NCBI GenBank assembly: GCA_963755195.1
Contig: CAVWIZ010000002.1
Span: 558,001 to 622,000, forward strand
Direction: 5' to 3'
DNA length: 64,000 nucleotides
Source of the DNA: CAVQJU01 sp963755195
GTDB lineage: Bacteria > Acidobacteriota > Vicinamibacteria > Vicinamibacterales > CAVVIG01
Made by a program: the position numbers and the translations under genes. Positions 35,793 through 43,960 of this stretch are shown in pieces; within the stretch, counting starts at the first letter, position 1; each line of letters begins with the position of its first letter. The notes under the pieces are model-generated. The model did no database searches and had not been told where the DNA came from. It saw nothing but the letters and a program-made list of their open reading frames with translations.

Positions 35793-36526
35793 CGACGTTT
35801 CGTCTGAGCGAGCGGGGCGTCCGCGCGATCCTGCTCGACATCGAGGGGACGACGACGCCGTCGCGTTCGTGCACGACGTGCTGTTTCCGTTCGCCCGCGC
35901 GCACCTTCGCGAATACCTGGAGCAACATGCGCGCAGCGAGCGAATGCGCGACATCCTCACGACGCTGAAAAGCGAGTGGCGCGACGATGTCGCCGCGCAC
36001 GAACGACCCGCCGCAGTGGCGCGACGACTCGCCGCCCTCATCGGCCGTCTACTTCGCCTGGCTGATGGACCGCGATCGCAAGTCGCCCGCGCTCAAGCAG
36101 CTTCAGGGGCGCATCTGGGAAGGCGGCTACCGCACGGGCGCTCTGAAGGGGAGCGTGTTTCCGGACGTCCGTCCGGCATTCGAGCGGTGGCACAGGGGCG
36201 GTGTGGAGATCAACATCTACTCGTCAGGGAGCGTGCTCGCACAGCAGCTCTTGTTCGGCGCCACGGCACACGGCGACCTGACGACGTTCATCTCGAGATT
36301 CTTCGACACGGCGGTGGGCGCGAAGACGTCGCGCGACAGCTATCGCCGGATTGCGGGCGAACTGAAACTCGATGCGGTCCACGTGCTGTTTGTGTCCGAC
36401 GTGCCGGAAGAGCTCGACGCGGCGACATCGGCGGGCTGTCAGGCGCTGCTGGCCATCCGCCCGGGCAATCTCACGACGGTGCGCACCACGCTGGAGACGA
36501 TTCGTTCTTTCGACCAGATCGTCTAG
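35789..36526 (+). CDS. mtnC: Enolase-phosphatase E1 MtnC, two frameshifts
   Basis: HAD-type enzyme that enolises and dephosphorylates the diketone of methionine salvage. GTG 35789. Segments in three frames: AILLDIEGTTTP (HAD motif I), HDVLFPFARAHLREYLEQH and DILTTLKSEWRDDVA, then AVYFAWLMDRDRKSPALK, LQGRIWEGGYRTGALKG, INIYSSGSVLAQQLLFG, VLFVSDVPEELDAA to the end. Breaks near 35862 and 35995. The product family is certain; intactness is not. Its TAG abuts the 24-bp repeat array. Confidence 0.82.
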
Positions 36527-36616
36527 CACTTTGGGAACCGTGGCCGCCGAGCACGTTGGAGCCGTGACCGCGAAGCACCGTGGAGCCGTGGCCGACAAGC
36601 ACGTTGGCGCCGTGGG
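36526..36616 (+). repeat. 24-25-bp tandem array between convergent mtnC and frr
   Basis: Three full units starting GCAC (36526-36550, 36551-36574, 36575-36598) and one partial (36599-36616). Unit pattern: GCAC, TTGG-type core, RRCCGTGRCCG, then CGA/GAA. The same family forms the opposed arrays at 57229-57620. It fills nearly the whole 96-bp convergent gap. Confidence 0.9.
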
Positions 36617-36622
36617 CGCTTC

Positions 36623-37192
36623 TCAACGCCCGAGCAGCTCGGCGTCCTTTTTCTTCTGCGCTTCGTCGATCAACCGGACGTGGTTGTCCGTGATGCGCTG
36701 AACTTCGTCGAGGCCCTTCCGTTCGTCGTCTTCGGAAATCTTGTGGTCCTTGAGCAGCTTCTTCAGTCGCTCGTTCGCGTCGCGGCGGACGGCTCGGACG
36801 GCGTTGCGGCCGTCCTCGGCGAGCTTGTGCACGTGGCGCGAGAGCTCCTTGCGGCGTTCGTCGGTCAGCGCCGGGATGGGAATCCGGACGACCTTGCCGT
36901 CGTTGGCCGGATTGAGTCCCAGATCGGACGCGCGGATCGCCTTTTCGACGGCGCCGAGCTGCGACGGATCGAACGGCTGCGCCACGATCAACGTCGGCTC
37001 CGGCACCGAGAGGCCGGCCACCTGATTGAGCGGCATTCTCGACCCGTAGGCGTCGACGTGCACGCTGTCGAGAATCGTGACCGAGGCGCGCCCCGTCCGG
37101 ACGCCGCCAAGCTCGTGCTTCACGTGCTCGAGCGACACGTCCATGCGCTTGGTGGCTTCCGTAAACAGACTTTTGAGATCGTTCGCGTCCAT
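36623..37192 (-). CDS. frr: Ribosome recycling factor
   Basis: With EF-G splits post-termination ribosomes. 189 residues, ATG 37192. Family segments: VKHELGGVRTGRASVTILD, SRMPLNQVAGLSVPEP, TLIVAQPFDPSQLGAVEKAI, LGLNPANDGKVVRIPIP, TDERRKELSRHVHKLAED, and the C-terminal Lys/Asp-rich helix. Last gene of the minus-strand rplM-rpsI-rpsB-tsf-pyrH-frr series, in the conserved order rpsB-tsf-pyrH-frr. Confidence 0.96.
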   Translation of the reverse strand: MDANDLKSLFTEATKRMDVSLEHVKHELGGVRTGRASVTILDSVHVDAYGSRMPLNQVAGLSVPEPTLIVAQPFDPSQLGAVEKAIRASDLGLNPANDGKVVRIPIPALTDERRKELSRHVHKLAEDGRNAVRAVRRDANERLKKLLKDHKISEDDERKGLDEVQRITDNHVRLIDEAQKKKDAELLGR

Positions 37193-37195
37193 TGC

Positions 37196-37290
37196 CCTAG
37201 TCCCTAGTCCCTAGTCCCTGGCCCCTGGCCCTTTGACCTTTGAACTTCGACCCTTACTTTGAACTTTCCACTTCAAGCTTTGAACTTTCT
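37196..37290 (-). repeat. GGGACTA / AAGTTCAAAG word island between pyrH and frr
   Basis: Plus strand: four copies of TCCCTAG/TCCCTGG, then CCTTTGACC, TTTGAACTT repeated three times with changing spacers. Fills the 100-bp gap and includes the region where an frr ribosome site would be. Confidence 0.75.
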
Positions 37291-37292
37291 TC

Positions 37293-38012
37293 CTAGGCGG
37301 TGACAAGTGAACCGACGGCTTCGCCGATGATCGCGCGCCTGATGTTTCCCGGCGTGCGCAGGTTGAAGACGACAATCGGCAGCCGGTTGTCCATGCACAG
37401 CGAAATGGCCGTCGCGTCCATGACCCTGAGGCCCTGCTCGAGGACCTGGAGGTACGAAATGCGGTCGAACCGCTTCGCGCTTGGTTTGATCATCGGATCG
37501 GCGTCGTAGATGCCGTCGACCTTGGTCGCCTTCAGGATGACGTCGGCCTTGATCTCCATGGCCCGAAGGGCCGCGGCCGTGTCGGTGCTGAAGTACGGGT
37601 TGCCGGTGCCGCCGCCGAAGACCACCACGCGGCGCTTCTCGAGATGGCGGATGGCGCGACGGCGAATAAAAGGTTCGGCGACCGATCGCATTTCGATGGC
37701 CGTGACCACTCGCGTCACGACGTTCTGCTGTTCGAGCGCGTCCTGCAGGGCGAGCGCGTTGATGATGGTCGCCAGCATGCCCATGTAGTCGGCGGTCGCC
37801 CGATCCATCCCCTTCGCGCTGGCGGCGACGCCACGAAAGATGTTGCCGCCGCCGATCACGATGGCCGTTTCGACGCCCATGCCCTGGATCTCGGCGACGT
37901 CCTTGGCGATCTGCGTGGCGACGATGGGATCGATGCCGTAGGTCTGCTCGCCCATGAGGGCTTCGCCGGAAACTTTCAGCAGGATGCGCTTATACGCCAG
38001 CTCGACTGACAC
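37293..38012 (-). CDS. pyrH: Uridylate kinase
   Basis: Phosphorylates UMP to UDP; hexameric amino-acid-kinase fold. 239 residues from GTG 38012: RILLKVSGEALMG, VVIGGGNIFRGV-like IVIGGGNIFRG, DRATADYMGMLATIINALAL, VVVFGGGTGNPYFSTDTAAA, ATKVDGIYDADP and ATAISLCMDN. No Shine-Dalgarno; TATAAT on the minus strand ends 8 bp before the GTG, suggesting a near-leaderless message in addition to read-through from tsf. Confidence 0.96.
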   Translation of the reverse strand: MSVELAYKRILLKVSGEALMGEQTYGIDPIVATQIAKDVAEIQGMGVETAIVIGGGNIFRGVAASAKGMDRATADYMGMLATIINALALQDALEQQNVVTRVVTAIEMRSVAEPFIRRRAIRHLEKRRVVVFGGGTGNPYFSTDTAAALRAMEIKADVILKATKVDGIYDADPMIKPSAKRFDRISYLQVLEQGLRVMDATAISLCMDNRLPIVVFNLRTPGNIRRAIIGEAVGSLVTA

Positions 38013-38020
38013 AGCGGGAG

Positions 38021-38026
38021 ATTATA
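38021..38026 (-). promoter_or_regulatory. -10 box (TATAAT) 8 bp before the pyrH GTG
   Basis: Perfect TATAAT on the minus strand with CTCCCGCT between it and the start codon. No clear -35. Would allow pyrH-frr expression independent of rpsB-tsf. Confidence 0.45.
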
Positions 38027-38039
38027 GCTTGTGCTCCGG

Positions 38040-38906
38040 TCAGGATGCGCCTTCGCCGACTCTGAGGCGCGCGAAGCGGGAGACGGTGACCGTGGCGCCA
38101 AGGGTCTTCGAGGCCGCCGCCAACACCTCGGCCACGGTCATCTTCGGGTCGCGGATCGAGGGCTGATCCGGCAGCACGACCTGCGCGTAGAAGCTGCCCA
38201 GCTTGCCTTCGACGATCTTGTCGAGGACGTTGGCCGGCTTGCCCGAGTTCTCCATCTGGGCGCGATAGATCGACTTCTCCTTCTCGAGGAGGTCGGCTGG
38301 CACGGCCGCGCGCGACACGTAGCCCGGACTCGCCGCGGCCATCTGCATGGCGATTTCCTTGACCAGCGTGGCGAACTCGGCCCGCCCGGCGACCTCGGGC
38401 GTGACCCCCGCAAACTCCACCTGCACGCCGATCTTGCCGCCCATGTGGATGTATTGGCCCACGTAGCCCTGACCGGCGTATCGGACGAAGCGCGGCGTCG
38501 CCATGTTCTCGCCGAGCTTGCCGATACTGGCCGCCACGCGCGTGTGCACCGGGCCGTTCGGGTCGGTCAGCCACTCTTCGGTGGCGCGGTCGCCGGCCTT
38601 CTCGATTTCCGTGATCACGTCCTGGACCAGCTGCTGGAAATCGTCGGTCCTTGCCACGAAATCGGACTCGCAGTTGACCTCGACGAGCACGCCAGCCGAA
38701 TGGTCCGGCGACACGCGACAGCCGATCACGCCTTCGCTCGTGGCGCGTCCGGCCTTCTTGGCCGCCGTGGCGAGGCCCCGCTTGCGGAGAATGGTCGTCG
38801 CGCTCTCGAAGTCGCCGTTGGCTTCGGTGAGCGCGGCCTTGCACTCCATCATGCCCGCGCCGGTTTGGTCGCGGAGCTTCTTCACGTCGGCTGCTGTAAT
38901 GGTCAT
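38040..38906 (-). CDS. tsf: Elongation factor Ts
   Basis: Guanine-nucleotide exchange factor for EF-Tu. 288 residues from ATG 38906 (MTITAADVKKLRD); a GTG at 38918 would add four. Typical: DQTGAGMMECKAALTEANGD, AATILRKRG-like SATTILRKRGLA, VLVEVNCESDFVART, HMGGKIGVQVEF, IAMQMAAASPGYVSR. Positioned between rpsB and pyrH as usual; a GGGCTGA repeat island separates it from rpsB. Confidence 0.96.
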   Translation of the reverse strand: MTITAADVKKLRDQTGAGMMECKAALTEANGDFESATTILRKRGLATAAKKAGRATSEGVIGCRVSPDHSAGVLVEVNCESDFVARTDDFQQLVQDVITEIEKAGDRATEEWLTDPNGPVHTRVAASIGKLGENMATPRFVRYAGQGYVGQYIHMGGKIGVQVEFAGVTPEVAGRAEFATLVKEIAMQMAAASPGYVSRAAVPADLLEKEKSIYRAQMENSGKPANVLDKIVEGKLGSFYAQVVLPDQPSIRDPKMTVAEVLAAASKTLGATVTVSRFARLRVGEGAS

Positions 38907-38924
38907 GGGAACACGCACGAAAAT

Positions 38925-39034
38925 AGGGCTGAGGGCTACGAAGGGCTGAGGTCTAAGAGAAAGGCGCTCACTGCTAAAAGGTAGGGCTGAGGGCTGAACG
39001 CTTCGAGCCCTTGGCCCTTTGCTCTCAGCCCTAC
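38925..39034. repeat. AGGGCTGAGGGCT word island with 11-bp inverted repeat, between rpsB and tsf
   Basis: Four AGGGCTGAG-type words on one side and AGCCCTTGGCCCTTTGCTCTCAGCCCTAC on the other. GTAGGGCTGAG (38981-38991) is perfectly inverted by CTCAGCCCTAC (39024-39034), so the transcript could fold into a stem between rpsB and tsf. Confidence 0.75.
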
Positions 39035-39038
39035 AACG

Positions 39039-39848
39039 TTACACCGAAGCGGGAGCGGCTTCGCGCGGACGCCGTGGCGTTCGGGCGGCCTGCCGCCGGG
39101 CGGCATCGTCTCCACCGGCCGCGCCGTCGGCGGTCGCGGCGTCGCGCTCGGCGTCGACGGATTCCTTCAGGCCGCGACCGCTCAGCACCGCGTCGGCCAT
39201 GCGCGAGGCGAACAGCCGAATCGCCCGCAGGGCGTCGTCGTTGCCGGGGATGACGAAATCGACTTCGTCGGGATCGCAATTGGTGTCGACGATTCCGATG
39301 ACCGGAATCTTGAGCTTGCGGGCTTCGTCGACGGCAATCTGTTCCTTCTTGGTGTCCACGATGAAGACCGCGTCTGGCAGGCGCGACATGCCGCGGATGC
39401 CCTCGAGGTTCTTCTGGAGCTTGCGGCGCTCTTTCTCGTTGCGGGCGATTTCCTTCTTGGAGAGCGTGTCGTACCGGCCGTCGGTGGACATGGCCTCGAT
39501 GTCGCGCAGCCGGCCGAGGCTGCGCTGGATGGTCGCGAAGTTGGTCAGCAGGCCGCCGAGCCAGCGCTCGTTGACGAAGTACATCCCGCAGCGCACCGCT
39601 TCTTCGGCGATCACGTCCTTGGCCTGGCGCTTCGTGCCGACAAACAGGATGGTTCGACCTTCGGCGGCGAGACGGCTCACGAACTCTTCGGCATCGCGAA
39701 ACAGCTTCAGCGTCTTGCCGAGGTCGAGGATGTAGATGCCGTTGCGCTCGCCGAAGATGTACTCCTTCATCTTCGGGTTCCACCGTTTCGTCTGGTGGCC
39801 GAAGTGCACCCCGGCTTCCAGCAGATCCTTCAACGCAATCGCGACCAA
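39039..39848 (-). CDS. rpsB: 30S ribosomal protein S2
   Basis: 269 residues. TTG 39848 is the start: GGGAGG lies 6 bp upstream on the minus strand and it gives the family N-terminus IALKDLLEAGVHFGHQTKRWNPKM. Further signatures: NGIYILDLGKTL, VNERWLGGLLTNFATI, and PVIGIVDTNCDPDEVDFVIPGNDDA. The C-terminal about 40 residues are Ala/Arg/Asp-rich and extend past the common core, as in many high-GC bacteria. Confidence 0.96.
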   Translation of the reverse strand: MVAIALKDLLEAGVHFGHQTKRWNPKMKEYIFGERNGIYILDLGKTLKLFRDAEEFVSRLAAEGRTILFVGTKRQAKDVIAEEAVRCGMYFVNERWLGGLLTNFATIQRSLGRLRDIEAMSTDGRYDTLSKKEIARNEKERRKLQKNLEGIRGMSRLPDAVFIVDTKKEQIAVDEARKLKIPVIGIVDTNCDPDEVDFVIPGNDDALRAIRLFASRMADAVLSGRGLKESVDAERDAATADGAAGGDDAARRQAARTPRRPREAAPASV

Positions 39849-39858
39849 AAGGCCTCCC

Positions 39859-40251
39859 TTACCGTTTACTGAACTGGAAGCGTTTGCGCGCTCCCGCCAT
39901 GCCGTACTTCTTGCGCTCTTTCGCGCGGGCGTCGCGCGTCAGCAGTCCTTCGTTCTTGAGCGCCTTCCTGAGTTCGACGTTGTACTCGACCAGCGCGCGC
40001 GCAATTCCCAGCCGCACCGCGCCGGCCTGGCCCGAGACGCCGCCGCCGGCGACCGTGGCGAGGACGTCGAACTTGTCGGCGGTTTCGGTCAGCACGAGCG
40101 GTTGGCGAATCTGGGTCCGCAGCGCTTCTCGGGGGAAGAACGATTCGAAGGTTCGGTGGTTGACGCTGATGGCCCCGGAACCGGGGCGGAGGAACACGCG
40201 AGCGGCGGAGGTTTTCCGGCGACCCGTTCCGTAGTACTGCGCTGCTGCCAC
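39859..40251 (-). CDS. rpsI: 30S ribosomal protein S9
   Basis: 130 residues from GTG 40251, one base after the rplM stop. YYGTGRRKTSAARVFLRPGS at the start and the invariant tail RKKYGMAGARKRFQFSKR, whose C-terminal Lys-Arg contacts P-site tRNA. A TTG at 40260 would overlap rplM. Cotranscribed with rplM, then followed by rpsB after 10 bp. Confidence 0.97.
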   Translation of the reverse strand: MAAAQYYGTGRRKTSAARVFLRPGSGAISVNHRTFESFFPREALRTQIRQPLVLTETADKFDVLATVAGGGVSGQAGAVRLGIARALVEYNVELRKALKNEGLLTRDARAKERKKYGMAGARKRFQFSKR

Positions 40252-40252
40252 G

Positions 40253-40690
40253 TTACGCAACCTCGAGCTTGGAGGGTTTCTGTGCCGTGTGCGGGTGATC
40301 CGGACCGGCGTACACCTTCAGCTTCCGATACATCGCTTCGCCCAGCTTCGTCTTGGGGAGCATGCCGCGCACGGCTTCTTCGACGAGGCGCTCGGGCTTC
40401 TTCGCCCGCACGATTCTCGCCCGCTCTTCGCGCAGGCCGCCTTCGTAGCCGCTGTGCTGGCGATAGATCTTCTGATCTTCCTTACGACCCGTCAGCTTGA
40501 CAGTCGCCGCGTTGACGACGATGACGTGATCGCCCGTGTCGATGAACGGCGTGTACGTGGGTTTGTGTTTGCCCTGCAGCAGCCGCGCCGCCTTGGTGGC
40601 GATTCGGCCGAGCACTTGACTGTCAGCGTCGATCAGATGCCAGCGGACGCCCTCGGTGACGTGCTGTGCGCTGGCCATAAACGTAGACAT
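40253..40690 (-). CDS. rplM: 50S ribosomal protein L13
   Basis: 145 residues from ATG 40690 with a G-rich TTTTGGGGA just upstream. WHLIDADSQVLGRIATKAA, YTPFIDTGDHVIVVNAATV, KLTGRKEDQKIYRQHSGYEG and AVRGMLPKTKLGEAMYRKLK are diagnostic. First gene of the minus-strand ribosomal operon; its leader of about 130 nt runs from the promoter at 40830-40858. Confidence 0.97.
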   Translation of the reverse strand: MSTFMASAQHVTEGVRWHLIDADSQVLGRIATKAARLLQGKHKPTYTPFIDTGDHVIVVNAATVKLTGRKEDQKIYRQHSGYEGGLREERARIVRAKKPERLVEEAVRGMLPKTKLGEAMYRKLKVYAGPDHPHTAQKPSKLEVA

Positions 40691-40823
40691 TCCCCAAAAC
40701 CCTTTCGCCGAAAGACCCGTTGTGAGGGGGTAGAGGCGAGGCCGGCCGGCCTGACGACCTTGACCTCTCCGAAGGTGACAAAGGCTCTCAGACTTCCAGA
40801 CCGGCCAGGTCCGACAACGACAA
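40691..40823 (-). promoter_or_regulatory. rplM mRNA leader with stem near the ribosome site
   Basis: About 130 nt of untranslated leader. CTTTCGGCGAAAG, a 5-bp stem with a 3-base loop, sits about 10 bp before the rplM ATG and could control translation, as r-protein leaders often do. I do not recognise a described L13 leader motif. Confidence 0.35.
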
Positions 40824-40829
40824 ACCCTA

Positions 40830-40858
40830 ATGATATGAACGTTTCGGGGGACTGTCAA
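40830..40858 (-). promoter_or_regulatory. Near-consensus sigma-70 promoter of rplM-rpsI-rpsB-tsf-pyrH-frr
   Basis: On the minus strand: TTGACA (40858-40853), exactly 17 bp, TATCAT (40835-40830). The best promoter in the window, fitting a heavily expressed ribosomal operon. Confidence 0.8.
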
Positions 40859-41042
40859 GCGCAGCCGCAGTTCGTCCGATAAGCACCAGTACGCGCAGGG
40901 ACGGCGAAGCGTGTCGCCGGTCCGGATTCTGTGAATGTCTGACGAAACCGTAAGTCGAGGCCGGGTCCAGGCGGGTGCCCGGATCGGCGGTTTTCGCCGG
41001 ACTCACGCCGGAAACCGAGGGTCCGAGGGCCGAATCGGCATG

Positions 41043-41057
41043 TGGTATCGGCTTTGC
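41043..41057 (+). promoter_or_regulatory. Possible sigma-54 promoter of the pil operon
   Basis: TGGTAT-N5-TTTGC has the GG-N10-GC spacing of sigma-54 sites (GG 41044-41045, GC 41056-41057), about 50 bp before pilM. The consensus GGCAC is only partly matched. The rest of the 40859-41107 gap shows no gene and no sigma-70 site I can defend. Confidence 0.35.
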
Positions 41058-41107
41058 GGATGGGCTGGTGCTTTCACGCAAGCGCCAGCAAAGGAACAGG
41101 TCATCAC

Positions 41108-42178
41108 GTGTTTGGTCTGACGAAGAAATCGAAGGCCGTCATCGGGCTCGACATCGGGTCGAGCGCGGTCAAGGCGGTCGAGCTCAAGCCGGTGGGGAAG
41201 GGATTCCGGGTATCCGCCTTTGCGAGCGAACCCATCCCGCCCGACAGCATTGTCGACGGCGCCATCATCGACGGCGCGGCGGTCGCCGAGGCGATTCGCC
41301 GCCTCTTCGAGAACAAGGCCTTCAAGACGAAAGAAGTCGCGGCCTCGCTCTCCGGCAACGCCGTGATCGTCAAGAAGATCAGCTTGCCGGTGATGACCGA
41401 GGCGGAACTGGCCGAGTCGATTTACTGGGAGGCCGAGCAATACATTCCGTTCGACATCCAGGACGTCAACCTCGACTACCAGATCCTCGACCCGGGCACG
41501 GGCGCCGAGTCGAAGGGGACGATGGACGTGCTGCTGGTCGCGGCGAAGAAGGAAAAAATCGCCGACTACACCGGCGTGATCACGCAGGCCGGCCGCGTGC
41601 CGGTGGTGGTCGACGTCGATGCCTTCGCGCTGCAGAACGCCTATGAGGCCAACTACGGACACGATCCGCAGGCCGTCGTCGTGCTGCTCAACGCCGGGGC
41701 GAGCGCCATCAACATCAACATCCTGAGCGGCGATCAGTCGGTGTTCACGCGCGACATCTCGGTCGGCGGCAACGCCTACACCGAAGCGGTCCAGAAGGAA
41801 CTCAACCTGTCGTTCGAGAGCGCCGAGCAGCTGAAGAAGGGCGAGCCGGTGGATGGAATCACGTTTGCCGAGGCGCAGCCCGTCCTGCACGCCATGACCG
41901 AGAACGTGCTGCTCGAAATCCAGAAGACATTCGACTTCTTCAAGGCGACGGCGGCGTCCGATCACATCGACCGCGTGCTGCTGAGCGGCGGGGCGTCGCG
42001 TGTGGACGGCTTCATCAAGGCGCTCGAGGAACGGTTCGGGACGGCCGTCGAGTCGTTCGACCCGTTCAAGAAGATCACGTTCGAATCGGCCAAGCTCGGG
42101 GTCGCGGATCCCGAGAACGTCGTGCCGACGGCGGCCGTCGCCGTGGGGCTCGCGCTCAGAAGGGCGGGGGACCGATGA
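41108..42178 (+). CDS. pilM: Type IV pilus assembly protein PilM
   Basis: Cytoplasmic actin-like ATPase that binds PilN's tail. 356 residues from GTG 41108 (CAGG 8 bp upstream): phosphate 1 motif VIGLDIGSSAVKAVELK, SIYWEAEQYIPFDIQDVNLD (PilM signature), VVVDVDAFALQNAYE, VLLNAGASAININI, RDISVGGNAYTEAVQ and VLLSGGASRVDGF. An in-frame ATG at 41042 adds residues unlike PilM. First of pilMNOPQ, overlapping pilN by 4 bp. Confidence 0.95.
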   Translation: MFGLTKKSKAVIGLDIGSSAVKAVELKPVGKGFRVSAFASEPIPPDSIVDGAIIDGAAVAEAIRRLFENKAFKTKEVAASLSGNAVIVKKISLPVMTEAELAESIYWEAEQYIPFDIQDVNLDYQILDPGTGAESKGTMDVLLVAAKKEKIADYTGVITQAGRVPVVVDVDAFALQNAYEANYGHDPQAVVVLLNAGASAININILSGDQSVFTRDISVGGNAYTEAVQKELNLSFESAEQLKKGEPVDGITFAEAQPVLHAMTENVLLEIQKTFDFFKATAASDHIDRVLLSGGASRVDGFIKALEERFGTAVESFDPFKKITFESAKLGVADPENVVPTAAVAVGLALRRAGDR

Positions 42179-42795
42179 TTCGCATCAACCTCCTCGCCGT
42201 CGAACGCGAGCGCACGAAGAAACGCGCCACCTTCCAGACCGGTCAGAAGGTGACCGTCGCCTGCAGTCTGGTCCTGGTCATGACCGGAGTCCTGATCGGC
42301 TGGCGGTATCTGACGCTCAACAAGGAGTCCGCCCAGCTCGATGCCGACATTGCCGGCTCACAAACGGAGGCGACGCGCCTCCACGGCATCATCCTGCAAG
42401 TGCAGCAGTTCGAACAGCAGAAGGCGCAGTTGCAGCAGCGCGTCGGCCTCATCGAGCAGCTCCGCCGGAGCCAGACCGGTCCGGTCCACATGCTCGACCA
42501 GATCAGCCGTTCGATGCCCCCGATGCTGTGGCTCACCGACCTGAAGCAGGACGACAAGGACAACAGCATCACGATCGACGGCCGAACCCTGACATTGACC
42601 AGTCTTTCCGATTTCGTCGTGAACCTCGAAGGGACCGGCTATTTCAAGAAGTCCGTGGAAATCGTGAGCAGCACGACCGAGGCGATGGCGACGCCACCCG
42701 GCGAGATCGTCAAGTTCAGCGTGAAGGGTCTGTTTCTGCCGCCGGCGGAGGCCGCAGCCGCGGCCAAGGCGGCGGTACCGGTGGCGCGAAAGTAA
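42175..42795 (+). CDS. pilN: Type IV pilus inner-membrane protein PilN
   Basis: 206 residues. The cytoplasmic tail MIRINLLAVERER carries the INLLP-type motif that binds PilM; membrane span about 28-46 (VTVACSLVLVMTGVLIGW); coiled coil about 50-100; periplasmic ferredoxin-like domain with SMPPMLWLTDLKQDD and LEGTGYFKKSVEIV. ATG 42175 overlaps the pilM stop. The Ala-rich C-terminus is probably disordered. Confidence 0.92.
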   Translation: MIRINLLAVERERTKKRATFQTGQKVTVACSLVLVMTGVLIGWRYLTLNKESAQLDADIAGSQTEATRLHGIILQVQQFEQQKAQLQQRVGLIEQLRRSQTGPVHMLDQISRSMPPMLWLTDLKQDDKDNSITIDGRTLTLTSLSDFVVNLEGTGYFKKSVEIVSSTTEAMATPPGEIVKFSVKGLFLPPAEAAAAAKAAVPVARK

Positions 42796-42833
42796 AGCCC
42801 GAGGGGCCTTGCCCCGATACGGCGAGTAGCGAA

Positions 42834-43463
42834 ATGGAACTCAGCCTTACGAAACTACCGTGGTACGGCCAGGTGGGAGCCTTCGTGCTCCTCGCCGCTG
42901 CCGGCGTCGGTGCGTTCTTCTACTACTACGAGATGCCGGTGCGCGCGGAGTTCGCCGGGCGGCGGATCCAGCTGGCGGGGCTGCGCAAGGACATTTCGAT
43001 GGGTGTCACGACGGCCAAAAAGCTCCCCGAATTCCGCAGCGAGGTGGGGGACCTGCAGGCGCGGCTGGACAACCTGAAGGCCGTACTGCCTGAAGAGAAA
43101 GACGCGGCCGACCTGCTGCGGCGCATGCAGACGGTCGCGACGCAGTCGAACCTGGTGATCAAGAGCTTCAAGCCCGCGCCAACGGTGACCAAGGAACTGC
43201 ACGCGGAGTGGCCGATCAAGCTGGAGCTCGACGGCACCTACCACAACCTTGCGATTTTCTTCGACCGCGTCGGCAAGTTCACGCGGATCGTCAACATCAG
43301 CAGCCTCGACGTCAAGGGCAAGGACAAACCGGCCCCCACCTCGACGATTTCGGCGTCTTGTGTCGCGACCACCTTCGTGCTGCTCGACAACAAAGGCCTG
43401 GCGGCTGCGGCCAAGGCCAAGGCGGGCGCGAAGCCGGCCGCAGTTCCGGCGAAGGGCGCCTAG
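42834..43463 (+). CDS. pilO: Type IV pilus inner-membrane protein PilO
   Basis: 209 residues from ATG 42834. Membrane span about 12-30 (GAFVLLAAAGVGAFFYYY), coiled coil (RRIQLAGLRKDISMGVTTAK; VGDLQARLDNLKAVLPEEKD), then a periplasmic domain (LRRMQTVATQSNLVIKSFKP; YHNLAIFFDRVGKFTRIVNI) that pairs with PilN. Ala/Lys-rich tail. Stop just before pilP. Confidence 0.92.
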   Translation: MELSLTKLPWYGQVGAFVLLAAAGVGAFFYYYEMPVRAEFAGRRIQLAGLRKDISMGVTTAKKLPEFRSEVGDLQARLDNLKAVLPEEKDAADLLRRMQTVATQSNLVIKSFKPAPTVTKELHAEWPIKLELDGTYHNLAIFFDRVGKFTRIVNISSLDVKGKDKPAPTSTISASCVATTFVLLDNKGLAAAAKAKAGAKPAAVPAKGA

Positions 43464-43465
43464 CA

Positions 43466-43960
43466 ATGCGCGCATCCGACATGGTCATGCTCGCGGCTCT
43501 TGCGGGCGCTGTTTTCACCGCGCAGCAGACGTCCGCGCAAGCGGCCCCAGCGCCTCCCGCGGCCACGGTCCCGGCAAAAGAGGCGCAGGCGAAATCGCCG
43601 GCGCCGCCGGAGAACTACACGTATGAGCCGGCCGGCCGGCGCGATCCGTTCGTCAACCTGCTCGGCGCCGGCAACGAGCTGCGGCCGACATCGAGGAAGG
43701 GCGAAGGGCCGTCCGGCATGACGGTCAGCGAAATCTCAGTGCGCGGCGTGATGCAGAGCCGCGACGGGCTTATCGCGATGGTGCAGGGACCCGATAGTAA
43801 AACGTACATCGTTCACCCGGGAGACAAGCTGCTCGACGGGTCCATCAAGTCGATCACTCCACAAGGGCTCGTGATCGAGCAGGAAGTCAACGATCCGCTC
43901 TCGGTCGTGAAACAGCGAGAAGTGCGAAAGCTGTTACGAGGGCTCGAGGACGCCAAGTGA
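43466..43960 (+). CDS. pilP: Type IV pilus lipoprotein-type protein PilP
   Basis: 164 residues from ATG 43466. An N-terminal hydrophobic segment (MVMLAALAGAVFTAQQ) serves for export, but I see no lipobox Cys, so unlike proteobacterial PilP it may not be lipidated. Pro/Ala-rich linker, then the conserved YEPAGRRDPFVNLL and a beta domain (VRGVMQSRDGLIAMVQGPD; TYIVHPGDKLLDGSIKSI). Links PilNO to PilQ. Overlaps pilQ by 4 bp. Confidence 0.9.
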   Translation: MRASDMVMLAALAGAVFTAQQTSAQAAPAPPAATVPAKEAQAKSPAPPENYTYEPAGRRDPFVNLLGAGNELRPTSRKGEGPSGMTVSEISVRGVMQSRDGLIAMVQGPDSKTYIVHPGDKLLDGSIKSITPQGLVIEQEVNDPLSVVKQREVRKLLRGLEDAK

